Assembly: GCF_000217795.1 (NCBI RefSeq)
Contig: NC_015681.1
Coordinates: 558,001 to 622,000 of the forward strand
DNA: 64,000 bases
DNA from: Thermodesulfatator indicus DSM 15286
GTDB taxonomy: Bacteria; Desulfobacterota; Thermodesulfobacteria; Thermodesulfobacteriales; Thermodesulfatatoraceae
Reading direction: 5' to 3'
Shown here: piece by piece, positions 37,286 to 45,078 of the stretch
Position numbering within the stretch: position 1 is the first letter of the stretch
Layout: the number at the start of each line of letters is the position of its first letter
The notes under the pieces: model-generated
The model's input: only the letters and a program-made list of their open reading frames with translations
The model's database searches: none
What the model was told of the DNA's origin: nothing
Position numbers and translations under genes: made by a program

Positions 37286-37878
37286 TCTCGCAAAACACGT
37301 AGCACAGGTATTTTTCCTGCTGTTCCGAAGAGATAGCCTATAAGGAAACCAATGGCAACATCAAAGGGATAATGAACACCCAGATATATTCGGGAATAGG
37401 CCACTGCCAGGGCAAAAAGCCAGAAAAGCAAGGATATTCTGGGGAAAAGAGCGGCAAAAATAGTAGCGGCACAGGCCACGTTAGCCGCATGACACGATGG
37501 CAGTGAATAACTCTTTGACGCACCTCTCGGCTCTTTGGTTAAATGCCACTTTTTTTGGCCGTAGTCATAAACATAGACATTAGAATGCACTGCCAAAGGC
37601 CTCTGACGCTGAAAGTGAGGTTTTAACACCTGACCGCAGGTAAAGTCCGTGCCTAAAACCGCTAGCCAGGTGAGAAGGGCAGCCAAAAGCCCTCGCCAGC
37701 GGAATTGGCAGACAAGGATGGCCCCGAAAAACAGGAAAAAGGCGTAAATAAGCTTTTCCAGACTTATGTAAGGCATTAAAACGTCAAGGACTGGATGACG
37801 CTGGTGATTCAGCCAGAAAAATAGGTCTTTATCAAGGTTAGCTAAAAGCTTGAGTATATTCAAATGAGGAGCAGCCAT
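37282..37878 (-). CDS. PAP2-family membrane phosphatase
   Basis: A 198-residue integral-membrane phosphatase. The three catalytic blocks are K86..RP94 (KPHFQRQRP), SLPSCHAAN (S128-C129-H130) and SRIYLGVHYPFDV (R163, H169, D173). The usual PSGH of block two is PSCH here, with Cys in place of Gly. This group removes phosphates from lipid A or undecaprenyl diphosphate in the periplasm. Coupled to the ArnT-like gene, it may prepare lipid A or recycle the carrier. Confidence 0.88.
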   Translation of the reverse strand: MAAPHLNILKLLANLDKDLFFWLNHQRHPVLDVLMPYISLEKLIYAFFLFFGAILVCQFRWRGLLAALLTWLAVLGTDFTCGQVLKPHFQRQRPLAVHSNVYVYDYGQKKWHLTKEPRGASKSYSLPSCHAANVACAATIFAALFPRISLLFWLFALAVAYSRIYLGVHYPFDVAIGFLIGYLFGTAGKIPVLRVLRE

Positions 37879-38199
37879 AGAGGAGCATTATAATTTTTAG
37901 TACGATTTTTATAAGAGGAATTTTATTAAAAATTTTTGATTATTTGACTAGACTTTGAGAATGACGCAAAATAGAGAGGCTTTTGCAAAGTCAGCAAACA
38001 TAGATTGAGATCGCCATGACGAGGCTCTCGCCCGGTGAGATTGCTTCGCTTCACTCGCAATGACTCTCTCCACTGCGAGGAGACCCGTTTAGGGAGATCC
38101 CTTCGCTGCGCTCAGGACAGGCGAGGCAGTCTCTAGGATATTACCAGCAGCCATCGGCTAACAGCCATCCACCTTTCAGTCACGGCGAGACCTTTCCCC

Positions 38200-38361
38200 T
38201 ATCACTGCAAAGAGCCAGCCCTATCCTGTCACTGCTAGGAGCCAGCCCTATCCTGTCACTGCTAGGAGCCAACCCTATCCTGTCACTGCTAGGAGCCAAC
38301 CCTATCCTGTCACTGCTAGGAGCCAGCCCTATCCTGTCACTGCTAGGAGCCAGCCCCTATG
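38200..38361. repeat. 27-bp tandem repeat (minisatellite), six units
   Basis: Six head-to-tail units with a period of exactly 27 bases (starts at 38200, 38227, 38254, 38281, 38308, 38335). Each unit reads tgtcactgct then aggagccagccctatcc, with single changes (one ag to aa); the first unit and the end of the last are degenerate. There are no spacers, so it is not a CRISPR array. Confidence 0.93.
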
Positions 38362-38394
38362 TCGTTACGGGGAGGAGGAGCCGCTCCCCCTTCT

Positions 38395-38481
38395 GTCACT
38401 GCGAGGAGCCGCAGGCGACGAAGCAGTCCCTTTCACCATCGGCCATCTACCATCAGCCAATTACCAATTTGTCACTGCGAG
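38395..38481. repeat. 87-bp repeat, plus-oriented copy of a perfect inverted pair
   Basis: Starts gtcactgcgaggagccgcag and ends with gtcactgcgag. Every base matches the reverse complement of 51953-52039. It encloses a ccatc-rich core. Confidence 0.93.
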
Positions 38482-38527
38482 CCCGTAGGGCGAAGCAGTC
38501 TCTTAAAAACATCTTCGGCACAAAATA

Positions 38528-38555
38528 AAAAAGGGGAGCCGAAGCTCCCCTTTTT
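38528..38555 (-). terminator. Terminator after the porin gene
   Basis: A 12-bp perfect stem (aaaaaggggagc and gctccccttttt) with a CGAA loop, 20 bases beyond the porin stop. A and T runs on both sides let it work in either direction. Confidence 0.9.
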
Positions 38556-38574
38556 ACCAGCTATTTAGCAGCAT

Positions 38575-39822
38575 TTAGAACTTGAACTTGAAACCAGAAC
38601 CAATGTAGTAAACATCATCAGCATTCTTAGCAAGAGCGTCACCTACTACGATGTAGGCAGCTTCCACGAAGAAAGTGGTGTTCTGGTTATAGGCGTATTT
38701 GTAGGTACCGTTAAGTTCAAGACCGAGATCTTTATCACCAGCAGCATTGTCTTTAGCGAGGTTGTGCCAGATAACAGCGCCTTTTAAAGAGCTCTTATCA
38801 TCAATTTTGTAAGCGCTGTCAAGCATAAGACCGAAATAACCATACTGGCCATAGCTAGCTCCATCAATGAAAGCACCGAGGTAGCCGTTGGCAAAAAGGA
38901 TACCAGGAGCCATATTCTTAGATTTCTCAGCATCCTCAAAGGTCTTATTTTTATCGACATTAGGATCATCATCACCACTGGAGTAGATAACGCTACCGGC
39001 AAGCTTGAGCTGCTCGTTTACCTGAAAACCAGCGGTGAAATCCATATACCAGGCGCTGCGGTCAACATTAGCATTCTCTTTACCACCAAGATAAATGATA
39101 TCCCAGGCGAGCTCTACCGGATCAACCATGGTGTTACCGGTAAAACCAAAGTAGTACTTGGTATTGTCAGAGCCATAAGGATCTTCGTAAGCAAAGAAGC
39201 CACCAAGGGTGGTGGTGTCATCTACTTTGTAGTCAAGCTTAATAAAGGCCAAGTGATCGTCGTCATTGGAGAAACCATTGGTATTTTTGAGCTCAGTTTC
39301 ATTATAGTCGCTATTATTCCAGACATAACCGAGCAACAAGCTGTAAGCATCGGTTTTGTAGTCGTAAGTGATACCAGCAGCATTGTCATCATAAACGGCA
39401 CCGTTGATGGAAACCGGCTGAAGCCCCATAGCCACGGCACCAGGAGCACCAAAAGGCTCAAGGCTGAACACTCCGTAAGCCAAGCGGGTTTCAACGTTCA
39501 CGCCGTCACCCTCAAAACCAAAACCTACACCTTTACCCACGGAACCAGAATCACCCCAGACAGCACCGCCGATTTCAGCGCCATAGACGAACTTGGCCAT
39601 ACCATCGTCACTGGTGACAGTCATAGTAGGACGAACCCTGGTGGCACCAAAAATGTCACCTTCTTTGTTGGCGTCAGAGTAATCGCCAGAGTCAATACCA
39701 GTGATGTTGTTACTGGCACCTACCAGGTTGAGCATGCTGCCGCTGAACTTGATGTCCACGGCATACGCCCCACTAGCCATTAACAAAAACGCCACCAAAA
39801 CCATCAAAAACTTCTTACCCAT
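38575..39822 (-). CDS. Outer-membrane porin-like beta-barrel protein
   Basis: A 415-residue exported protein. The signal peptide is residues 1-21 (MGKKFLMVLVAFLLMASGAYA), and the mature part begins VDIKFSGSMLNLVG. Alternating aromatic/polar beta strands run throughout and the chain ends in FKFKF, the terminal Phe being the sorting mark for outer-membrane barrels. It resembles porins of sulfate reducers and related thermophiles; the solute is unknown. It is likely abundant: it has its own promoter, strong ribosome-binding site (aggagg) and a strong terminator. Confidence 0.85.
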   Translation of the reverse strand: MGKKFLMVLVAFLLMASGAYAVDIKFSGSMLNLVGASNNITGIDSGDYSDANKEGDIFGATRVRPTMTVTSDDGMAKFVYGAEIGGAVWGDSGSVGKGVGFGFEGDGVNVETRLAYGVFSLEPFGAPGAVAMGLQPVSINGAVYDDNAAGITYDYKTDAYSLLLGYVWNNSDYNETELKNTNGFSNDDDHLAFIKLDYKVDDTTTLGGFFAYEDPYGSDNTKYYFGFTGNTMVDPVELAWDIIYLGGKENANVDRSAWYMDFTAGFQVNEQLKLAGSVIYSSGDDDPNVDKNKTFEDAEKSKNMAPGILFANGYLGAFIDGASYGQYGYFGLMLDSAYKIDDKSSLKGAVIWHNLAKDNAAGDKDLGLELNGTYKYAYNQNTTFFVEAAYIVVGDALAKNADDVYYIGSGFKFKF

Positions 39823-39889
39823 GTCTACCTCCTCCTTTATTTTTCTAATTTTTTAATAAATCTAACGTCCTGCTTCATAGATACATTTC

Positions 39890-39919
39890 TTTATAGGCCA
39901 AGAGCCATCTGTTTGTCAA
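39890..39919 (-). promoter_or_regulatory. Promoter of the porin gene
   Basis: On the minus strand, TTGACA (complement of 39914-39919) and TATAAA (39890-39895) are separated by 18 bases, a near-consensus sigma-70 promoter. Transcription would start about 60 bases before the porin start codon. Confidence 0.75.
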
Positions 39920-40063
39920 CCATATTTTGTTTAATTTTTGAGACAAATATTACCATCGCTTGGCTTAACACTCCACGACAATTATTGACATTTCTACGCT
40001 TTAACGCAAGCCCTAATCAGATCAATTTTACTGATTTATCTGTTAAGATTGTTTAATTAATTT

Positions 40064-40253
40064 GAGACTTTTGCAAAATATTTATTAGAGACTGCTTCGC
40101 CCATACGGGCTCGCAGTGACAGTGTGGTCGATAGCCGATGGTAAATGGCTGATGGCACAAGGAGCGGCGCCAGCAGCCGAAGCAATCCTTGTCCCGAGGC
40201 GCCGATGGCACCGTAGTGATCTATCCATGTTATTTGAATTTTGCAAAGGTCTC
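40064..40253. mobile_element. MITE-like element with 16-bp inverted ends and 5-bp target duplication
   Basis: A 190-base element. The left end is gagacttttgcaaaat (40064-40079) and the right end attttgcaaaggtctc (40238-40253): 15 of 16 positions pair as an inverted repeat. The bases AATTT stand on both sides (40059-40063 and 40254-40258), as expected for a 5-bp target-site duplication. The interior has no gene and carries gcgaagcaatc-type repeat modules. It needs a transposase in trans; none recognisable with these ends is in the window. Confidence 0.8.
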
Positions 40254-40312
40254 AATTTGATACAGCAACAAATTGTAGTAATGGAGTCATTAAACAGGCG
40301 ACAAAATACCTG

Positions 40313-40514
40313 GTCATTGCGAGCGGAGCGAAGCAATCTCTGTCCCGAGGAGACTTAGTCGCCGTGGTGATCTCTATTTTAGAGATCCCTTCGCTGCGCT
40401 CGGGACAGGGACGGCTTCGGCCTCTAACAAGGCCTCGCCGTGACAAAGAAGGGTTGCTTCGCCAGGGCCGATTATGCCGGCGTTGAGGCTTTGTTGTCTA
40501 AAAAACGCTCGGAT
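40313..40514. repeat. ~200-bp composite repeat, copy A
   Basis: Starts gtcattgcgagcggagcg and ends aaaaacgctcggatt. It matches 47511-47714 over nearly its whole length in the same orientation, with scattered changes and short indels. A diverged copy of its 3' half is at 44891-44984. The remaining 69 bases to the LD-carboxypeptidase stop show nothing recognisable. Confidence 0.9.
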
Positions 40515-40583
40515 TGAGATTAACCTATAAAATTGCCGCGAGGGGTACATCTCTCACAAGACCTCTAGCCGTGTAAACGCGGA

Positions 40584-41453
40584 TTAATAGATATCCTGGA
40601 GTAAATAGGCCTGGCCGTAGCGAGTGCAAAGATGGGTTCTTGCGCCAATGACAAGGGGATAATTTTTTATACCGTGGCCCACCGGAAGCCCTGCCAATAT
40701 GGGGCCATTAAAAACCTCCTTAAACAGAGGGATTATTTCCTGATAATTAACACCTTTGAACTCACCCAAAGCAAGACCAGAAATTTCTTCAAACACCCCG
40801 TAATTATAGAGCTGAGTGACAAGACGATCCAGGCGATAGAGGTCCTCGTTTACCTCTTCGAGGAAAAGAATTTTTCCCGAAAAATCAGGAGCCCAGCGGC
40901 TACCTAATAGACTTGCCACAGAGACCAGATTCCCGCCAATAAGTAGCCCCTGGGCCTCACCTTCACGCCATACTTCACCTATAAGAAACACTCTCTTTCG
41001 GCCAAAGAGAGTGTTTTTGAGGACTGCCAGAGTGCAAAGGCTTACTTCAAAGATAGAAGATATAACCGGCGCATGAAGTGTCAGCAGACCAAAACGGGAA
41101 AAGAAATAATTGAGCAGGATGCTCACATCACTAAAACCGATTATCCAGACAGGATGTCTGATTCTCTCTATAAGTTCGTCAAGTAAAGGCAAAAGGCGCA
41201 AGGAACCATATCCTCCGCGGCTGGCCCAAAGAAAGGTATAGGGCTTTTCAAGGAGAGAGACAAGATGTAAGGCCCTTTCTTCGTCTCTTCCCGCAAGGTA
41301 ACGGCAATTTTTAAAACACTCAGGGTCAACGTCTATTTCAAGACCCCAGGTTTTCAAAAAGTTTACTCCATTGGCTATTTTTTTAGGGTCTGGAACGCCT
41401 GCTGGCGAAAAAACTGCGCCTCTAGCTCCGATAAACAAAACAGGTTTATTCAT
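40584..41453 (-). CDS. LD-carboxypeptidase (S66 family, LdcA/MccF-like)
   Basis: A 289-residue serine peptidase that trims tetrapeptides during murein recycling, or, in MccF relatives, inactivates a peptide-nucleotide. The nucleophile is S108 in IIGFSDVS; FLWASRGGYGSLRLLP precedes it. The Glu of the triad lies in FLEEVNEDLYRLDRL and the His in LPVGHGIKNYPL. The start overlaps the coaX end by eight bases; it is the last gene of the M48-prmA-coaX run. Confidence 0.88.
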   Translation of the reverse strand: MNKPVLFIGARGAVFSPAGVPDPKKIANGVNFLKTWGLEIDVDPECFKNCRYLAGRDEERALHLVSLLEKPYTFLWASRGGYGSLRLLPLLDELIERIRHPVWIIGFSDVSILLNYFFSRFGLLTLHAPVISSIFEVSLCTLAVLKNTLFGRKRVFLIGEVWREGEAQGLLIGGNLVSVASLLGSRWAPDFSGKILFLEEVNEDLYRLDRLVTQLYNYGVFEEISGLALGEFKGVNYQEIIPLFKEVFNGPILAGLPVGHGIKNYPLVIGARTHLCTRYGQAYLLQDIY

Positions 41454-42213
41454 TTTTCTTTTTAAACCAAATGACCAGCCCCTCTAAAGTCAGATCTGGT
41501 TCTACCTCCTTTATTTGTAAAGATAATCTGGCCATGAGTTTGGCAAGGCCCCCGGTGGCTATAACGTAAGGTTTTTTTTCAAACTCCCCGGCCAGGCGGG
41601 TAATAAGCCCGTCAGTTAAGGCCGCAAAACCCCAGAGGACCCCGGTCCTCATGGCGGAGATGGTGTCTTTTCCGATTATTTCTTCAGGAACCTTGGAGAA
41701 CTCTAGTCTTGGTAGTTTTGAAGTCTTTTTAAAAAGGGTCTCAGCCGCAGCCATGACTCCTGGAGCAATAGCCCCGCCAAGATATTCCCCTTTTTCAGAA
41801 ATACAATCAAAAGTGGTAGCCGTGCCGTAATCAACGATTATCAAGCTCTGGCGATATTTATGCCAGCCAGCAAGGGCATTTAAGACCCTATCAACTCCCA
41901 CCTCACAAGGATATCTAAGCTTTACGGGAATGCCTATTTTTTCTGGAGTGGCCACTTTTACATCTTCAATACCATAAATAGAAGCCATCTCAAGCCATGT
42001 TTTAGTAAGTGGTGGGACCACCGAGCCAATAAGAAGGTGCTTTATATCGGCAAGGCTTTTTCCTCTAAGTTCTAATAAACCGTTTAAACGTAAGGCCAGC
42101 TCATCAGCCGTTTGATTTAAGCTTGAAAAGAGGCGAAAACGAAAAAGGAGCTCATCTTCGGCAAAAAAACCGCAGGTAGTATTGGTGTTCCCTATGTCAA
42201 CGGCAAGAATCAC
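41446..42213 (-). CDS. coaX: Type III pantothenate kinase
   Basis: A 255-residue ASKHA-fold kinase for the first step of coenzyme A synthesis. AVDIGNTNTTCGFF is the phosphate loop (D6), VDYGTATTFDCI the second Asp motif, and ATGGLAKLM closes the adenosine site. The start is GTG, one base after the prmA stop. Length is normal. Confidence 0.95.
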   Translation of the reverse strand: MILAVDIGNTNTTCGFFAEDELLFRFRLFSSLNQTADELALRLNGLLELRGKSLADIKHLLIGSVVPPLTKTWLEMASIYGIEDVKVATPEKIGIPVKLRYPCEVGVDRVLNALAGWHKYRQSLIIVDYGTATTFDCISEKGEYLGGAIAPGVMAAAETLFKKTSKLPRLEFSKVPEEIIGKDTISAMRTGVLWGFAALTDGLITRLAGEFEKKPYVIATGGLAKLMARLSLQIKEVEPDLTLEGLVIWFKKKNE

Positions 42214-42214
42214 C

Positions 42215-43021
42215 TTAGACCTCGTTTTCTACAAACCAGATTACCCAGCCGTTTTCTTCTTCTCGGCCTTTTATTCTGGCCTTTGGCCAGAGGGCTTCTC
42301 TTAGTTCTTTCTCCATAGCAGGAGAAAACCCCGAAAAGAGATAATAGCGATTTTGCCAGAAAGAAGGAAGGCCAAAGAGGTCAAGCAAAAGGCCTTTAAA
42401 AAGATTAGCAATAACCAGATCCGCCTCAAAGGGGACAAGTTTTTTTACGTCTTCACAATACACGGTAGCCCGGTGTTCGAGGTGATTTAAGGCTAAATTT
42501 TTGCGGGTGAGCTCCACACAAAGGGGGTTGAAGTCAACGGCAAGTACCTGGGCCCCAAGGCTTGCCGAAAGGAGAGAGAGAAGGCCTGCCCCGCAGCCAA
42601 GGTCAGCTACCTTTTCAAACGGCCCATATTCTTGCCATAGTTTGTATATCCAGGAAAGGCAGAGTTTGGTGGTTGGATGGTTGCCCGAACCAAAGACCAC
42701 ACCGGGATCAAACTTAAGGCCAGGCCCTTCTTCCCACACCGGCCGCAGGACAATATCGCCAAACTTGAGGCATGAGATTTTACGCCCCTCACTCCATTCG
42801 TCGTAAGAGACTTCAGCCCTGTCTTCTATGGTAAGGCCAAGCTCTTTAGCTAGGCGATCCAGCAGGGCATCTTTAGGCTTATGAAAAAAGACGATAGCAA
42901 GGCCATCTTCTTCCCAGCAACCTATGAAATCTTCGTCGTCGATTTCGTGAAGCGCCGGATGCTTCCGGTCAAAAGAATAAAGATAAAGTTTATGGTATCT
43001 TTTATGGTGTCCTCTCAGCAT
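42215..43021 (-). CDS. prmA: Ribosomal protein L11 methyltransferase-like protein (PrmA)
   Basis: A 268-residue SAM-dependent methyltransferase. The SAM loop is VADLGCGAGLLSLL, and GVVFGSGNHPTTKLCL and VIANLFKGLL match PrmA, which trimethylates L11. The ATG at 43021 (protein starts MLRGHHKRYHKL) is preferred because upstream codons in frame read through the M48 gene; it overlaps that gene by 20 bases and lacks a clear ribosome-binding site. The target is taken from family similarity. Confidence 0.85.
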   Translation of the reverse strand: MLRGHHKRYHKLYLYSFDRKHPALHEIDDEDFIGCWEEDGLAIVFFHKPKDALLDRLAKELGLTIEDRAEVSYDEWSEGRKISCLKFGDIVLRPVWEEGPGLKFDPGVVFGSGNHPTTKLCLSWIYKLWQEYGPFEKVADLGCGAGLLSLLSASLGAQVLAVDFNPLCVELTRKNLALNHLEHRATVYCEDVKKLVPFEADLVIANLFKGLLLDLFGLPSFWQNRYYLFSGFSPAMEKELREALWPKARIKGREEENGWVIWFVENEV

Positions 43022-44780
43022 GGCAAAATTTTTCTTTTTGTTGGCGATAATAACGCAGATTTTCGTAAAAGTCAGGGGCAAGTTCAGCTCTTCTTGCCGC
43101 AAGGGTGGCGTAAAGGCAGGCCCTTTGCGGATTACCGTTGGCAAACCAGGCCTCGGCCAGGGTATCCAGGTGGATGGCGGTAAGTTTTTGGGCCGTAGCC
43201 TTCTGCGCAAGGCTCAAGGCTTTTTTAGGGTCTTTCAAGGCCTTATCCTTGGTGGTGGCCAAAATCCAGGCCATGTTATTCAAAATTTCCGGGTCTTCTT
43301 TGAGGGTGAGGGCCTTTTCATACCAATTTAAGGCCTCTTTTTCTCGTCCGAGCTCGTAAGCCACGTGCCCGAGCAAGGCAAGGACTTCAGGATTCCCAAA
43401 AACCCGGGCTTCTTCCAGGAGTTCACCGTAGTAGAGGTTAAGTCTCGCCCTTTTTTCAAGGTGTTCAGCTGGCAAACGATTAAAAAGCCCTATCAACAAC
43501 ACAGCCAAGAAAAGATAGCTCACCAAACAAAGCTTCACCTTACGATGGTGCCTGCTTATAAGAGTTGGATCACTTTCAGCGGCCTCAAGAAATTCGATTC
43601 TTTGCCTAATGCTGAAGTGATGCCAGCTGGGGACGTCTTCGGTATGTCCGGAGATAGCGGCAATTTTTTTAAAGGCCCGAACAAGGCCCTGGGCGGTGCC
43701 GAGACTTTCCAGGCAATAAAGGTCTGCCTGGCGTTCAAAATTTCGCAAGAAAAAACCCAGTAAAAACCGAAAATAAAGCACTACACTTACCGCCAGCCCA
43801 ATGGTAAGCAGAGCCTCAGGCAAAAGCAGGTTCTCACCACCCCATAAGACAAGCAAATCCGGACGGGGGAAATAGGCAAGAAAAACAAGATAAAGCGGAA
43901 TAAAGGCAAAGTAGATGATGAGGCTAAAAAGAACGAAAAAGGTAAGCAACCAGAACATGTGATGCCGCTTAATGTGGCCAATTTCGTGGGCAACTACCGA
44001 GAGGACTTCTGCCTCTTCAAGGGTGGCAAGAAGGCCTCTTGAAATCAGAAGATAGCGGAAGCGAGGAACAACCCCAATAACACCTGCAGTCAAAAGCTTG
44101 CCTCTAAAGGTTTCCCAGAGATAAATACCTCCCAGGCGGGCCCTTTCCCGCGAGATATAGTCTTCGATAATCCTTCTAATATTGCTTACAGGAAATGGCT
44201 TACATTCCCAGGTTTTTACCGCAAGCGGTGGCATGAGAAGAATAATGGCTCCCAGGAAACAAACAAAGTAAAAGAGCTCTCCGTAAATGCCTTGATTGAA
44301 AGGTAAACGTCCTTCCAGAAGGCTAAAAAGGGCGTTTACCAGAAACCAGGGCAGCAAAAAGGGGAAAAGAAGCTTAAGGTGTGAAAGGACGTAGGCGGGA
44401 ACAGAAATATTGGCTAGAGGGCTTCTTTTTTCGTAAAAAGCGGCTACAGCCCAAACAAGTATCAGATAGTGAAGAAAAAGGATAACGCCTACTAAATCCT
44501 TAAGAAAGCTTTTTTCCTGAGGAATAAAGGCGGGAATCTCCAAGATTATAACGTCCAGGGCAAAACAACCAAAGGCCAGGAACTTCAAGAAGGTTTGAGC
44601 ACTAATAAAATCTCTGGCGGTACGAGCACGTTTAAACTTATAAACGGCCAGCAGAAGCAGGGAAATTTCTTTTATAAACCAGGCCAGAAAAATCTCTGGC
44701 AAAGGCAGGGTAGCCTCAGCTGGCCAGCTTGAGAAAAGCAAAATAGCCAATATCAAGTAAATAGCATCGGTATATAACAC
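43002..44780 (-). CDS. M48-family membrane metallopeptidase with TPR tail
   Basis: A 592-residue integral membrane peptidase. Several transmembrane helices (about 5-110, 135-185 and 275-345) surround the zinc site HEIGH (H265-E266-H269); FERQADLYCLE supplies the third ligand region near residue 349. A hydrophobic segment about 385-405 is followed by TPR repeats (about 420-570, for example LGREKEALNWYEKAL). Related HtpX/Oma1-type proteins act in membrane protein quality control. The start is GTG; a TATAAT lies 15 bases upstream, so the mRNA may be nearly leaderless. Confidence 0.87.
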   Translation of the reverse strand: MLYTDAIYLILAILLFSSWPAEATLPLPEIFLAWFIKEISLLLLAVYKFKRARTARDFISAQTFLKFLAFGCFALDVIILEIPAFIPQEKSFLKDLVGVILFLHYLILVWAVAAFYEKRSPLANISVPAYVLSHLKLLFPFLLPWFLVNALFSLLEGRLPFNQGIYGELFYFVCFLGAIILLMPPLAVKTWECKPFPVSNIRRIIEDYISRERARLGGIYLWETFRGKLLTAGVIGVVPRFRYLLISRGLLATLEEAEVLSVVAHEIGHIKRHHMFWLLTFFVLFSLIIYFAFIPLYLVFLAYFPRPDLLVLWGGENLLLPEALLTIGLAVSVVLYFRFLLGFFLRNFERQADLYCLESLGTAQGLVRAFKKIAAISGHTEDVPSWHHFSIRQRIEFLEAAESDPTLISRHHRKVKLCLVSYLFLAVLLIGLFNRLPAEHLEKRARLNLYYGELLEEARVFGNPEVLALLGHVAYELGREKEALNWYEKALTLKEDPEILNNMAWILATTKDKALKDPKKALSLAQKATAQKLTAIHLDTLAEAWFANGNPQRACLYATLAARRAELAPDFYENLRYYRQQKEKFCHAERTP

Positions 44781-44816
44781 AAAATGGGATTATAACTTAT
44801 TCCAAAATTAGAGACA

Positions 44817-44835
44817 GGGGACAGGCGAAAAAATT
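44817..44835 (+). repeat. Short dispersed repeat, GGGACAGGC core (copy 3)
   Basis: Reads ggggacaggcgaaaaaatt, a full-length match to the RAYT-associated copies, in the gap between the divergent M48 and TonB-receptor genes. Confidence 0.65.
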
Positions 44836-44890
44836 AAGCCTTCTCCTACTTTTTAAAAGATTTTTCCTAGTTCAGAGGCAAACTGCTTTA

Positions 44891-44984
44891 GCCTCTAACA
44901 AGGCCTCTCCATGCCAGCGAGGGTCACTTCGCCTTGGTGATTATGCCAGCGATGACACTTTGTTACCTAAAAAATGCTTGAATT
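44891..44984. repeat. Diverged copy of the composite-repeat 3' half
   Basis: Runs from gcctctaacaaggcctc to aaaaaatgcttgaatt and aligns with the second half of the ~200-bp repeats at 40313 and 47511, with many substitutions (for example ggcctctccatgcc against ggcctcgccgtgac). No gene in the 298-base gap. Confidence 0.75.
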
Positions 44985-45011
44985 AATATCATCAGTCTCG
45001 TTGAAAAATTA

Positions 45012-45041
45012 TTGACACGAATTGTATTTTCTTGCTACATA
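45012..45041 (+). promoter_or_regulatory. Promoter of the TonB-dependent receptor gene
   Basis: TTGACA at 45012-45017 and TACATA at 45036-45041 with 18-base spacing, about 37 bases before the ATG. No clear Fur box, cobalamin riboswitch or other metal operator was recognised. Confidence 0.6.
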
Positions 45042-45078
45042 TAGAGCTTCAAAAATCCATAGTACGGGAGGGCGTGTT

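Larger units (their letters stand above)
37976..38515. repeat. Composite repeat island upstream of PAP2 gene and downstream of porin gene
   Basis: About 540 bases of non-coding repeats. It opens with gaggcttttgcaaagt (37976-37991), an end motif shared with 40064 and 47806. It holds the module gagatcccttcgctgcgctc near 38095, a ccatc-rich segment near 38145, a 27-bp tandem array (38200-38361), and an 87-bp unit (38395-38481) with an exact inverted copy at 51953-52039. No credible gene. Confidence 0.85.

Noticed and set aside
38200-38361. CRISPR array
   Set aside because: The units are contiguous 27-bp repeats without spacers, and no cas gene is nearby.
43022-43210. N-terminal extension of prmA to 331 residues
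   Set aside because: The extra 63 codons are antisense-free but overlap the coding end of the M48 gene and give a Pro/Arg-rich stretch with no PrmA similarity.
45022-45078. Upstream start of the TonB receptor
   Set aside because: It would put 19 hydrophilic residues before the signal peptide and overlaps the promoter; ATG 45079 has a good ribosome-binding site.
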